The notes under the pieces: model-generated
What the model was told of the DNA's origin: nothing
The model's database searches: none
What the model saw: only the letters and a program-made list of their open reading frames with translations
Program-made: the position numbers and the translations under genes
In this document: positions 1-7,273 of the stretch, piece by piece
How the letters are laid out: each line of letters starts with the position of its first letter
How positions within the stretch are numbered: the first letter of the stretch is position 1
Source: Anaerolineales bacterium
Lineage (GTDB): Bacteria > Chloroflexota > Anaerolineae > Anaerolineales > Villigracilaceae
Reading direction: 5' to 3'
Assembly (NCBI GenBank): GCA_030824405.1
Contig: JAVBXV010000447.1
Location: 1 to 36,232 of the forward strand
Length of the DNA stretch: 36,232 nt

Positions 1-1011
1 GCTCACAGCCCCGCCGATAACTGCTTCTGCTTCGAGGATAATTTCTCCTCCACTTTTGGTGAACTTCACCGCGTTGTGGATCAGGTTCACCAGCACCTGC
101 TCCAAACGAGATTTGTCCGCGCGAATGTTCGGCAGATCGTCGGCACACACCACAGACAGCTTCAAGCCAGCGCGTTCCGCCTGCATCTTCATTCGGTCAG
201 ATACAGAATACAATAAAACAGTCGGCCGCAGCGGCGCAAAGACAAGCTCCACCTGCCCAGACTCAATGCGTGAAAGATCAAGCAGTTCCTGCGCCATCTG
301 AGACAGCGCGTCTACTTCAGTGCTGATCCTGCCCAGGAAACGCGGACCAGCTTGCGGGTCGGCCAGAGCGCCGTCTTGCAGCGTCTCCGTGAGGGCTTTG
401 AGTGAAGCCAGCGGCGTCCGCAATTCGTGTGAGACGTTTGAAATAAAATCCCGCCGTACCGTTTCGAGTTTACGCACGCGGGTGAGATCCTGCACGAGCA
501 GCAAACTGCCGCCTTCATGCGAATCGGGAATGACGAACAATTGTAAAAATTGACGGCGCGTGGGCAGCTCCACTGATTCACTTTGCATCTCGCGCGTTTG
601 CTGGCAGCGGCGCCACGCCTCGATCAATTGATGATTGCGCACCACTTCGGCAACGCTGTATTCAATTGGGTCGTTGATGTCGAAAAGTCTGCGCGCCGCG
701 GGGTTGGCAAACTGCACCCGCCCGTTCGCATCGGCGATCAACACGCCATCGGTGAGCTGTTCAAGTACAGTGGCAAGGCGCGCATTTTCAGAATCGAAAA
801 CAGCAAGTTGTGCAGAAAAATTTGCGCGCAATGCAGCGATGGCATTCGAAAGATCTTCAAACCCTTTTACATCTGTGGGGAAATTTTCAGGCTGGCTGCG
901 CACCGTGCGCGCATATTGATTGACACGCCGCTGCAGATCAAAATATCGCCACGCAAAAAATGCAGCGGCGATAATCAGAAAAAATATCACAACAAAGATC
1001 GGCAAACTCAT
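1..1011 (-). CDS. PhoR-type sensor histidine kinase (partial, C-terminus outside window)
   Basis: This reading frame is open to the left edge of the window; 337 codons are visible. It starts at an ATG at 1011, nine bases after the stop of the response regulator fragment, with GAAGGG upstream. The N-terminus has one membrane helix (about residues 4-20). A PAS-like sensor segment follows (about 75-175, with ...VLEQLTDGVLIADANGRV). The HisKA phosphoacceptor motif FISNVSHELRTPL places the phosphorylated His at about residue 195. The N-box NLIHNAVKF of the ATPase domain is visible near the edge; the G boxes are outside. A single helix, PAS and HisKA without a large periplasmic domain is the PhoR-like layout. 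It should act at the membrane and phosphorylate the neighbouring regulator. A phosphate-sensing role is inferred from layout and from the Pho-box-like repeat upstream of the operon, not proven. Confidence 0.9.
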   Translation of the reverse strand, partial: MSLPIFVVIFFLIIAAAFFAWRYFDLQRRVNQYARTVRSQPENFPTDVKGFEDLSNAIAALRANFSAQLAVFDSENARLATVLEQLTDGVLIADANGRVQFANPAARRLFDINDPIEYSVAEVVRNHQLIEAWRRCQQTREMQSESVELPTRRQFLQLFVIPDSHEGGSLLLVQDLTRVRKLETVRRDFISNVSHELRTPLASLKALTETLQDGALADPQAGPRFLGRISTEVDALSQMAQELLDLSRIESGQVELVFAPLRPTVLLYSVSDRMKMQAERAGLKLSVVCADDLPNIRADKSRLEQVLVNLIHNAVKFTKSGGEIILEAEAVIGGAVS

Positions 1012-1020
1012 TTTGAGTGA

Positions 1021-1341
1021 TTACCCTTCAAATCGATAGCCCCCGCCGCGCACAGTCACAATGCGGACAGGGTTGGCGGCGTCCTTCTCAATTTTCTGGC
1101 GCAGCCAGCGAACATGCACATCCACCGTGCGGCTGTCACCAACGAAATCCCAGCCCCAAACTCTTTCCAAAACAAATTCGCGTGAGAGCATTTGTCCGCG
1201 ATGTTCGGCGAGGAACAGGAGCAATTCATATTCCTTGGGTTTGATCTGGATCGGTTCGTTGTTCATAGTCACTTCACGGCGCGTGAGGTTGATCACGAGA
1301 TCGTCAAACTTGAGCGTTTCATGGCGGGTTGTGGCGGGCAC
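1021..1341 (-). CDS. Response regulator, C-terminal winged-helix DNA-binding part (separate frame)
   Basis: These 106 codons encode an OmpR/PhoB-type winged-helix domain: [26 protein letters not shown], then the recognition segment [16 protein letters not shown] and the C-terminal hairpin [10 protein letters not shown]. In the family this domain is fused to a receiver. Here the receiver is in another frame upstream, overlapping by 49 bases. The nominal start is a GTG at 1341 with no ribosome site, so this is very unlikely to be an independent gene. Adding one base near the GGG run at 1343-1345 (coding strand) would join both parts into a protein of about 235 residues, the usual size. This is a frameshifted half of one regulator, from sequencing or assembly error or true mutation. 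Confidence 0.85.
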   Translation of the reverse strand: MPATTRHETLKFDDLVINLTRREVTMNNEPIQIKPKEYELLLFLAEHRGQMLSREFVLERVWGWDFVGDSRTVDVHVRWLRQKIEKDAANPVRIVTVRGGGYRFEG

Positions 1342-1730
1342 ACCCTGCCCATTTCTTCACGCAGTAAGCGGGTGCGTCTTAATTGTGCCTTCACACGCGC
1401 CATTAATTCGCGCATTGAAAAAGGTTTGGTCAGGTAATCATCCGCACCCACTTCAAGGCCCACCACGCGGTCAATTTCATCGTCACGCGCGGTCAGCATC
1501 AGAATGGACGTGGTCATTTCCTTGCGCAAGATCCGCGCCACTTCAAACCCGTCCATTTCAGGGAGCATGATATCGAGTACGATCAGGTCAGGCCGCATTC
1601 GCCGCGCAGCTTCGAGGGCAGAACGTCCATCGCCCACGATCTCCACGGTGTAGCCTTCTTTTTTCAAACTATATGCAAGCGTCTCCTGCAAAGAGAGCTC
1701 GTCTTCAACGATCAGAATATTTTCAGACAT
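1293..1730 (-). CDS. Response regulator, N-terminal receiver part (frameshifted after about residue 122)
   Basis: This is the receiver domain of an OmpR/PhoB-type regulator. It shows the acidic pocket E9/D10, the phosphoacceptor D53 in [12 protein letters not shown]80 and the conserved K102 in DDYLTKPF. The frame stays faithful to the family up to [18 protein letters not shown] and then continues into about 23 unrelated residues before a stop. The real continuation, the winged-helix domain, is in the other frame at 1021-1341. The start ATG at 1730 has no obvious Shine-Dalgarno sequence and a TATAGT/TATGGT-like box lies only a few bases upstream, so a leaderless transcript is possible. The histidine kinase follows directly and is the presumed partner. 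Phosphate-type regulation is inferred. Confidence 0.9.
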   Translation of the reverse strand: MSENILIVEDELSLQETLAYSLKKEGYTVEIVGDGRSALEAARRMRPDLIVLDIMLPEMDGFEVARILRKEMTTSILMLTARDDEIDRVVGLEVGADDYLTKPFSMRELMARVKAQLRRTRLLREEMGRVCPPQPAMKRSSLTIS

Positions 1731-1762
1731 TGAGAAAACTATACCATAAAGAAAAAACCGTC

Positions 1763-1779
1763 TGTTAAGGTTATGTTAA
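1763..1779 (-). promoter_or_regulatory. Pho-box-like direct repeat upstream of the two-component genes
   Basis: On the minus strand the sequence reads TTAACATAACCTTAACA, two identical TTAACA words with an 11-base period. This is the spacing used by PhoB/PhoP-type regulators, and the word matches the Gram-positive PhoP box (TT-A-C-A type). It lies about 33-49 bases before the regulator start, which suggests autoregulation by the encoded regulator. A TATGGT/TATAGT -10-like box lies at 1738-1748. Confidence 0.55.
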
Positions 1780-1781
1780 AG

Positions 1782-1815
1782 AAAAATGACCTGCTGTACG
1801 GGGCAGGTCATTTTT
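1782..1815 (-). terminator. Rho-independent terminator after the 1820-2410 gene
   Basis: A 13-base perfect stem (AAAAATGACCTGC pairing with GCAGGTCATTTTT) with an 8-base loop lies five bases beyond the stop at 1820. A/T runs at both ends make it usable on either strand, but the adjacent upstream gene is on the minus strand. Confidence 0.85.
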
Positions 1816-1819
1816 ACAA

Positions 1820-2410
1820 CTATTTCACTTGAAATGTCAGCGTTTCATCGAGTGAGTTGTTCAAGCTCAATTCAAGTTTGTAATTTCCCACAGGCCACGG
1901 ATTCAAAGTAGCGGATAATCCACGGTCGCCTGCTTCCATAACATCAACAGTACTGTATATCTCAAAATTTTCTGGATAAAACTCCGCATCAATCGCGATC
2001 CATTTCATACCGACGCGCCGAATCCCTGAAGGATCATTGAGATCGAAAAATACATACACCGTTTGCGGTGGAGAAAAAACATCGCTTTTCACTTTCCCCT
2101 CTGGGTCCAACGCCAAATAGACATTCGAGAGTCCCAGCTCAGGTGTGGGAGTGACAGGAAGTTCTGTCGGTGTGCTGGTTGATTCAGGTGTGAAAGTGGC
2201 TGGCGGCAATGTATCTGTGGGGATTGCTGTAGGAAAGGGAGTAAGGGTCGGTTCCGAACTGGCGCGCTCCATGAGGCTGGGGGCAACCGAAAGGATGGCA
2301 GCCACCAGTGTGGTGACACTGCTGATAATTGCGATCAGCAAGCCCTGGCTCATTTTTTTCTTGCGGGGAACCTCTACGGTTTTTTTCTTGTTTTTAGGTG
2401 CTTGCGCCAT
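1820..2410 (-). CDS. Membrane-anchored protein with Thr/Pro-rich linker, function unknown
   Basis: This 196-residue protein was not matched to a named family. The first 20 residues are strongly basic (KNKKK, PRKKK). One hydrophobic helix follows (about 22-44) and acts as an uncleaved anchor. A linker of about 40 residues rich in Thr, Pro and Ser (TPFPTAIPTDTLPP, VTPTPE) comes next, as is common in Chloroflexota extracellular proteins. The last 100 residues are predicted to be an extracytoplasmic beta-type domain (VYLALDPEGKV, QTVYVFFDLNDPSG, WPVGNYKLELSLN). That pattern recalls Ig-like domains in which a ligand-binding or carrier role is possible. The start is supported by GGAG six bases before the ATG. 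It stands alone between a terminator and a divergent cyclase gene. Confidence 0.8.
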   Translation of the reverse strand: MAQAPKNKKKTVEVPRKKKMSQGLLIAIISSVTTLVAAILSVAPSLMERASSEPTLTPFPTAIPTDTLPPATFTPESTSTPTELPVTPTPELGLSNVYLALDPEGKVKSDVFSPPQTVYVFFDLNDPSGIRRVGMKWIAIDAEFYPENFEIYSTVDVMEAGDRGLSATLNPWPVGNYKLELSLNNSLDETLTFQVK

Positions 2411-2568
2411 GGTTGCTCCATCCTTGGATAATTAAAAATTATTGTATGGACTTACAAATTGAAAGTCAAGCAATTGTATTTGAAACTCCCAAAGATCAAT
2501 CTCTCTGCAATGAAACCCACATAAAACCCGAGTAAAATCATCTAAATACCTATCGTCTAACAAAGACT

Positions 2569-4368
2569 ATGACACGAGACTTTCAATATACCTGGAGTTA
2601 CGAACTAAAGTCCACACCTGAGGCGCTCTGGCCGCTTGTCTCGGACACCAACCGCTTCAACCGTGATACAGGCCTGCCCCCCGTGCAAATGCTGGGCATC
2701 GAGAACCGTGTCAAACGTGTAAAGTTCAACATACCGCTGGTCAACATTCAATGGGACGAAGAACCCTTTGAATGGACCTACCCCGGGCACTTCGGAATTA
2801 TCCGCCGTTATCATAATGGTCCGCTCAAAGAAATGCGCGTGGATTGCAGGCTCGAAAAACTTGAGGCAGGCGGCACAAGGCTCACCTATAAAGTTTGGGC
2901 AACCTCGCGAAATCTATTGGGCAACCTTGCCATCCCATTTGTCATTGGTTTTTTTAGTGCCAGAAAATTTAGCAGCACCTTTCACACTTATGACCGCATC
3001 GTTGCACGCGGCGGTTCGATCATCACCATCTCAAAGGGTAGAAATCTCTCTTCGAATGGCCACACCAAATTCAAGGCGCTGAATGAGCGCCTGCGTCAAC
3101 AAGGTGTGGATGAAAGAATCCTGATCAATCTGTATGAGTTCGTTCATCGCGCCGACGATATATCCGTGCAAAGAATGAGGCCGTATGCGCTCGCAGATAC
3201 ATGGGGATTGCCGCGCCGTGCGGTGCTCGAATCGTTTTTACATGCCACACGCATTGGCCTCTTTGACATGTATTGGGATATTCTCTGCCCCGAATGCCGC
3301 GGCGTAACCAATGATTACGAAAAGCTGGGGGATATTCATTCTCAGGCACATTGCAACACCTGCCAGATCGATTTCAACGCCAGCTTCGATCACAATGTTG
3401 AAGTCATCTTCCGCCCCAACCCATCCGTGCGCCCGGTGGATACAAAACTTGAATTTTGCGTGGGCACTCCGCAGCGCCAGCCGCACATTGCACTTTCATT
3501 GATCGTGCCGCCTGGCGAAGAGCTGCCCGTAACCACCATGCTCGAACCTGGCCGATACACAGCCCGCGCCGCCGATCTAAGCGGCTCACAAATTCTGGTC
3601 GTGACGAAGGATGGCGCAGAGCGTGCAGACATTCGCGCAAATGAAAAAGGCTGGCCGTATGATGTGACCAAGATCAGCCTCACTCCGCGCCTCAACCTGA
3701 TCAATGAAACCAAGCAGGTGCTTACTTTTGAGTTGACGCGCACCGCCTGGTCAGATCAGGCCGCCACCGCCGCAGACGTGACCACATTGCAGACCTTCCG
3801 CGATCTGTTCTCCACCGAAGTGATTCGCCCAGGTGAAGAAATTTCTGTTGGCTCGATCACGTTGATGTTCACCGACTTGCGCAATTCGACCAAACTCTAT
3901 CGTGAGATCGGTGACGCCCCAGCCTTTGGACGTGTGCGCGAACACTTTGAAATTTTGCAGCAAGCCGTGGACGCGGAAAGCGGCGCGATCGTGAAGACCA
4001 TGGGCGATGCCATCATGGCCACCTTCCGCACGCCAGCCTGTGCCATCCGCGCGATCTGGAATGTGCAAAAAGAACTTGCATCCAGAGGCGAACCTGCCTT
4101 ATCGATCAAGGTGGGTATCCATCATGGCCCATGTATTATCGTGAACTTAAACGACCGCCTCGATTACTTTGGTTCCACGGTCAATATCGCCGCACGCCTG
4201 CCGCATTTCTCAGCAGGCGGAGAAGTGATCTTCTCCGAGTCAATTCGCAACGACCCTGAAGTGACCGAATTTCTGGAGAAGAACGCCAAGCCGAATTCAC
4301 TGTCCCGATTTACCAGTGAAATACGCGGGTACGATCAATCGATCGAGCTATGGAAGATCAAGGTCTGA
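2569..4368 (+). CDS. Class III adenylate cyclase with SRPBCC-like N-terminal domain and zinc ribbon
   Basis: This 599-residue protein is predicted to be soluble. Residues 1 to about 160 look like an SRPBCC/START-type ligand pocket (TWSYELKSTPEALWPLVSDTNRFNRDTG). A middle region carries two CxxC pairs (C240/C243 and C262/C265), a likely zinc ribbon. The C-terminal third is a class III cyclase homology domain. It has the metal-binding Asp pair D436 (MFTDLRNST) and D480 (KTMGDAIMATF), and the FGSTVNIAARL segment with the transition-state Asn and Arg. The Lys before MGD and the Asp in LDYFGS are the adenine-specifying type, so ATP to cAMP is the expected reaction. The domain order resembles DUF5939-containing cyclases. 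A sensed ligand is inferred from the SRPBCC-like part. It is monocistronic, followed by a bidirectional terminator. Confidence 0.88.
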   Translation: MTRDFQYTWSYELKSTPEALWPLVSDTNRFNRDTGLPPVQMLGIENRVKRVKFNIPLVNIQWDEEPFEWTYPGHFGIIRRYHNGPLKEMRVDCRLEKLEAGGTRLTYKVWATSRNLLGNLAIPFVIGFFSARKFSSTFHTYDRIVARGGSIITISKGRNLSSNGHTKFKALNERLRQQGVDERILINLYEFVHRADDISVQRMRPYALADTWGLPRRAVLESFLHATRIGLFDMYWDILCPECRGVTNDYEKLGDIHSQAHCNTCQIDFNASFDHNVEVIFRPNPSVRPVDTKLEFCVGTPQRQPHIALSLIVPPGEELPVTTMLEPGRYTARAADLSGSQILVVTKDGAERADIRANEKGWPYDVTKISLTPRLNLINETKQVLTFELTRTAWSDQAATAADVTTLQTFRDLFSTEVIRPGEEISVGSITLMFTDLRNSTKLYREIGDAPAFGRVREHFEILQQAVDAESGAIVKTMGDAIMATFRTPACAIRAIWNVQKELASRGEPALSIKVGIHHGPCIIVNLNDRLDYFGSTVNIAARLPHFSAGGEVIFSESIRNDPEVTEFLEKNAKPNSLSRFTSEIRGYDQSIELWKIKV

Positions 4369-4393
4369 TCTAGTATTCATCCTCTTTAAAACC

Positions 4394-4428
4394 AAAACAC
4401 CCGCGAAGGATTATTTCGCGGGTGTTTT
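4394..4428. terminator. Bidirectional Rho-independent terminator between convergent genes
   Basis: A 14-base perfect stem (AAAACACCCGCGAA with TTCGCGGGTGTTTT) has a 7-base loop and is flanked by A and T runs. It lies between the stops of the plus-strand cyclase and the minus-strand lipoprotein gene. Confidence 0.88.
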
Positions 4429-4471
4429 TGATTCATTATGTCACTTTTGAGACAAACCTAATTACATATTT

Positions 4472-5431
4472 CTACTGCGAAGGCTTCTTTGATTTGCGGG
4501 TAAACCATTTCCAAAGCGCCCAGAGGATCAAAACGGGGGGAGCAAAGATCGGGACAAATACAAGGAAGACCCAGATCAACAGATCCACAATTCCCTGATA
4601 GGCCGATGTGACCGCCTTGCTGGCATCTTTGACAGTTTCGCCAGGATTCCAAACATTCGGCACAGGTGTCGGCGTAGGCGTGGATATGATCTCTGGCAGA
4701 ACAGGCTCAAAGTTGATCGTGATCGTGGAATAAGCAGAGCGATCCTGCAAATAATTCATCTGCCCTTTGATCTGCTCGATCTGTGCCTCTATGTTGGCAA
4801 GCTCCTGATTAATACGCAGAGCTTCATCCACAGTTTTGGCCTGATCGAGAAAACCCTTGATGCGTTCACGGGTAGCCTCAAGATTGGTGATTTGCGATTG
4901 CAGATCTACAAATTGATTGGTGACGTCTTCACCAGAAGCAACCTCATCCAATACTTGAACAGCCAGTCCGCGCATACGGGTGAGGGTGCGTTCAAATTCA
5001 TCGACGGGCACGCCAATGGTAATGGTGGCATATTTATAATTTCCGCCATCCATCCAGGGTTGATACCAAACTCGCGAGCTGATGATGTATCCATTGACAT
5101 CGCCAATGGCCTGCGTGGCACGGTCAATGGCAAGGTCGGTATCTTCAACCAACAGCTTGATATCCGCATTCTTGATGATCATGTGCGAGGAAGCAAAAGC
5201 AGCCGCCTCCTGTCCAGTTTGTTTGTCAGGAGCAGCCAACTCTTGAGAGACAACTCCTGCCGCATCCATGGGAGCCATCTCTGCCGCGGAAGGTTCAATC
5301 GCGGCTGGTGCTTCTGAATCGAAATAATAAGCAGCAGGCGCCTCTGTAGCGGCGGCTCCACCTCCACAGGCAGCAAGGAGAATGCCTGCCAGCAAGACGA
5401 ACAAAACAAGAACTCTGAAACGTGTTTTCAT
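4472..5431 (-). CDS. DUF4349-like lipoprotein with coiled coil and C-terminal membrane helix
   Basis: The protein is 319 residues from the ATG at 5431, which is preceded by GGAGGAAAAG; a TTG four codons upstream overlaps that ribosome site and is rejected. A lipoprotein signal ends at LLAAC (Cys22). An Ala/Pro/Glu-rich spacer follows. The conserved core (MIIKNADIKLLVEDTDLAIDRA, VNGYIISS, IGVPVDEFERTLTRM) is of the DUF4349 type. A coiled coil follows at roughly residues 180-240 (TNLEATRERIKGFLDQAK, INQELANIEAQIEQIKG). A PTPTPVP linker and a hydrophobic helix (about 282-308) with a basic tail (RKSKK) end the protein. It is therefore tethered twice, by lipid and by helix. The molecular function of the family is not established; an envelope role is inferred. 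Confidence 0.87.
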   Translation of the reverse strand: MKTRFRVLVLFVLLAGILLAACGGGAAATEAPAAYYFDSEAPAAIEPSAAEMAPMDAAGVVSQELAAPDKQTGQEAAAFASSHMIIKNADIKLLVEDTDLAIDRATQAIGDVNGYIISSRVWYQPWMDGGNYKYATITIGVPVDEFERTLTRMRGLAVQVLDEVASGEDVTNQFVDLQSQITNLEATRERIKGFLDQAKTVDEALRINQELANIEAQIEQIKGQMNYLQDRSAYSTITINFEPVLPEIISTPTPTPVPNVWNPGETVKDASKAVTSAYQGIVDLLIWVFLVFVPIFAPPVLILWALWKWFTRKSKKPSQ

Positions 5432-5559
5432 CTTTTCCTCCAATCAAATTAATTTCGGCGTTGTGGAAGTGACGACAAGCAAACAGAAAAGGTTCCGCAT
5501 ATTCGTTTTTAGAAAGTCAGGTAGATCAACACTCTCAATATCCCCACGACAAAAATGGA

Positions 5560-6762
5560 TTAACGGCGCGTGACCATTTCCTCCAGCAGTTTCAACAATT
5601 TACCTGAGATCACTGCACGGCTAAAATTCCACTCCAAATATCTGCGCCCGAGCATGCCCATCTCACGGCTGTAATCAGAATTGACAGCCAGCGTTTTGAT
5701 CGCATCCGCCAACTCCAGCGGGCTGCCTGGCGGCACAAAGATTCCGCAATGCGCCTTTTGCACCACATCCCGAATGACACCATCGATCGCAAGCACAACA
5801 GGTTTTCCAGCCGCCATGTAATCAAAGACTTTATTCGGGTACGTGGTTTTATATTCATCGATCGGTTTCAAGATCGCAATGCACACATCCGCGCCCGCCA
5901 ACGCCTGAGCCATTTCCGTTTTTGGAACAGAAGACAAAAAGGTCACGTTCGATAAATTCATTTCTTTAGCAAGCGCCTGCAAAGCAGGTTTTTCCTTGCC
6001 ATCGCCCAGCAGAACGATCTGAATATCATTGTCAGGCAGCAGCAATCTGGCCGCATCCAAAAGCACGGTCAGATCATTCGACATACCATGCGCACCCGCA
6101 TACAACGCCACAAATTTATTCTGCAACCCATGAGACTCACGGAAGACTCGCCCATCGTCATCAGGATCGAACATGGATGGGTCTGCGCCATTGGGGATCA
6201 ACGCCACGCGCTTCGCTCCGCGGCTGGTAACTGGTTCAAAAAAGCCCGGGCTGTTAACCATCACCCGGTCTGCCCCGCGATACAGAAATCTCTCCAGCCA
6301 TTCAGAGAGGCGGATCAAGATGGGGTTCTTCAACACCCCCACCGCAATCGCAAACTGCGGCCACAGATCGCGCACCTCGAACAGGAACGGCACGCGTTTG
6401 ATCCTTGCCAACAGCCACGCCGTCACTCCCTGAAAGATCGGCGGAGACGTGCCCCAAACCAGATCCACGTGTTTGACGCGCAGACCAATCCAAAAAGAGG
6501 AGATCATAAAAGAGAAGAAGGCCAGTATCCGATGAAAAAATGACTTGTGATGCGCGTCATACACAGACGCACGCAAAATGGTAACGCCTTCCATCTCTGT
6601 ATCTGCCTGCTTCGTATGGCCGCCCGTGATATAGCTGATCGGTGAAGCAATGACCGTTACTTTATGTCCACGTGAAGTGAGCAGACGCGCGAATTCAAAA
6701 TGACGAGTCCCACCGGGCTCGCCAAGAGAGGCAAATGCTTGATGAATGATAAGAATATGCAT
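5560..6762 (-). CDS. GT4-family glycosyltransferase (WbuB-like)
   Basis: This is a 400-residue GT-B fold glycosyltransferase. The N-terminal Rossmann half begins MHILIIHQAFASLGEPGGTR, with an acceptor-side glycine loop, followed by FEVRDLWPQ. The donor half shows IPNGADPSMF, VALYAGAHG, and ADVCIAILKP...YPNKVFDYMAAGKPVV, the usual nucleotide-sugar binding E/Y region of GT4 enzymes. I chose the ATG at 6762. The frame opens eight codons earlier, but that segment lies in a hairpin and does not match the family. The enzyme transfers a sugar during exopolysaccharide or O-antigen-type synthesis at the cytoplasmic face. It is the last gene of a minus-strand run with Nudix and heparinase-like genes. 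Donor and acceptor are unknown. Confidence 0.88.
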   Translation of the reverse strand: MHILIIHQAFASLGEPGGTRHFEFARLLTSRGHKVTVIASPISYITGGHTKQADTEMEGVTILRASVYDAHHKSFFHRILAFFSFMISSFWIGLRVKHVDLVWGTSPPIFQGVTAWLLARIKRVPFLFEVRDLWPQFAIAVGVLKNPILIRLSEWLERFLYRGADRVMVNSPGFFEPVTSRGAKRVALIPNGADPSMFDPDDDGRVFRESHGLQNKFVALYAGAHGMSNDLTVLLDAARLLLPDNDIQIVLLGDGKEKPALQALAKEMNLSNVTFLSSVPKTEMAQALAGADVCIAILKPIDEYKTTYPNKVFDYMAAGKPVVLAIDGVIRDVVQKAHCGIFVPPGSPLELADAIKTLAVNSDYSREMGMLGRRYLEWNFSRAVISGKLLKLLEEMVTRR

Positions 6763-6781
6763 AATTGATAACAGACCGCGA

Positions 6782-6828
6782 ACCATGGAGGATGGGCAAC
6801 GGAATCATTGTTGTCCATCCTCCATGGT
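6782..6828. repeat. Long hairpin between Nudix stop and glycosyltransferase start
   Basis: Two 19-base arms (ACCATGGAGGATGGGCAAC and its near-perfect complement, one mismatch) surround a 9-base loop. The hairpin begins at the base following the Nudix stop codon. There is no clear T run, so it is a weak terminator candidate. It more closely resembles the dispersed palindromes seen elsewhere in this window and could stabilise or partition the polycistronic message. Confidence 0.7.
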
Positions 6829-7263
6829 CTATTCGATGATTATAACCGCCCCCACAGGCCAGCCCTCTTTCACAGACTGTACCGTCAACTCTGCCAACTC
6901 TCGCGGCAAGACATTGTTATTCAAGACTTCAGACAGCTCCATCCAGATCGGCTGGTAGCTGCCGTGGACAGGGTTGAACTCTCCAAATTCCTCGCCCGTC
7001 CCCGTGCCAAATTCGCCGCCGATCTTTTCAACCAGAAAATAAACTTGTAAATTCCCCTGAAAATGAACATCCGCAACTTTACGGAGCACCTTCACGCGCA
7101 AGCCCAATTCCTCTTCCATTTCACGCGCGGCTGCCTGCTCATAGGATTCGCCTTTGTCCACGCCGCCGCCTGGGAAGGAGAAATAATGCCTGTCCCCACG
7201 GTGGCGCTCGATCAACGCAAGTTTATTATCTTCGATCAAAATACACCCAGCCCGAATTCTCAT
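6829..7263 (-). CDS. Nudix hydrolase (small, MutT-like)
   Basis: This 144-residue Nudix protein has a complete Nudix box, G-x5-E-x7-RE-U-x-EE-x-G-U, seen as GGVDKGE followed by REMEEELGL. The family uses the box glutamates to bind Mg2+ and cleave nucleoside diphosphates linked to another moiety. The substrate cannot be read from the sequence. The start ATG at 7263 lies ten bases from the stop of the heparinase-like gene, so the two are probably co-transcribed. GAGGG lies shortly before the ATG. A second, unrelated Nudix enzyme sits at the other side of the heparinase gene. Confidence 0.9.
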   Translation of the reverse strand: MRIRAGCILIEDNKLALIERHRGDRHYFSFPGGGVDKGESYEQAAAREMEEELGLRVKVLRKVADVHFQGNLQVYFLVEKIGGEFGTGTGEEFGEFNPVHGSYQPIWMELSEVLNNNVLPRELAELTVQSVKEGWPVGAVIIIE

Positions 7264-7273
7264 TAGCCCTCAC

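Noticed and set aside
583-1020. Plus-strand ORFs over the two-component genes and similar opposite-strand ORFs throughout
   Set aside because: They are shadows of well-matched minus-strand genes, with no family-like sequence or ribosome sites.
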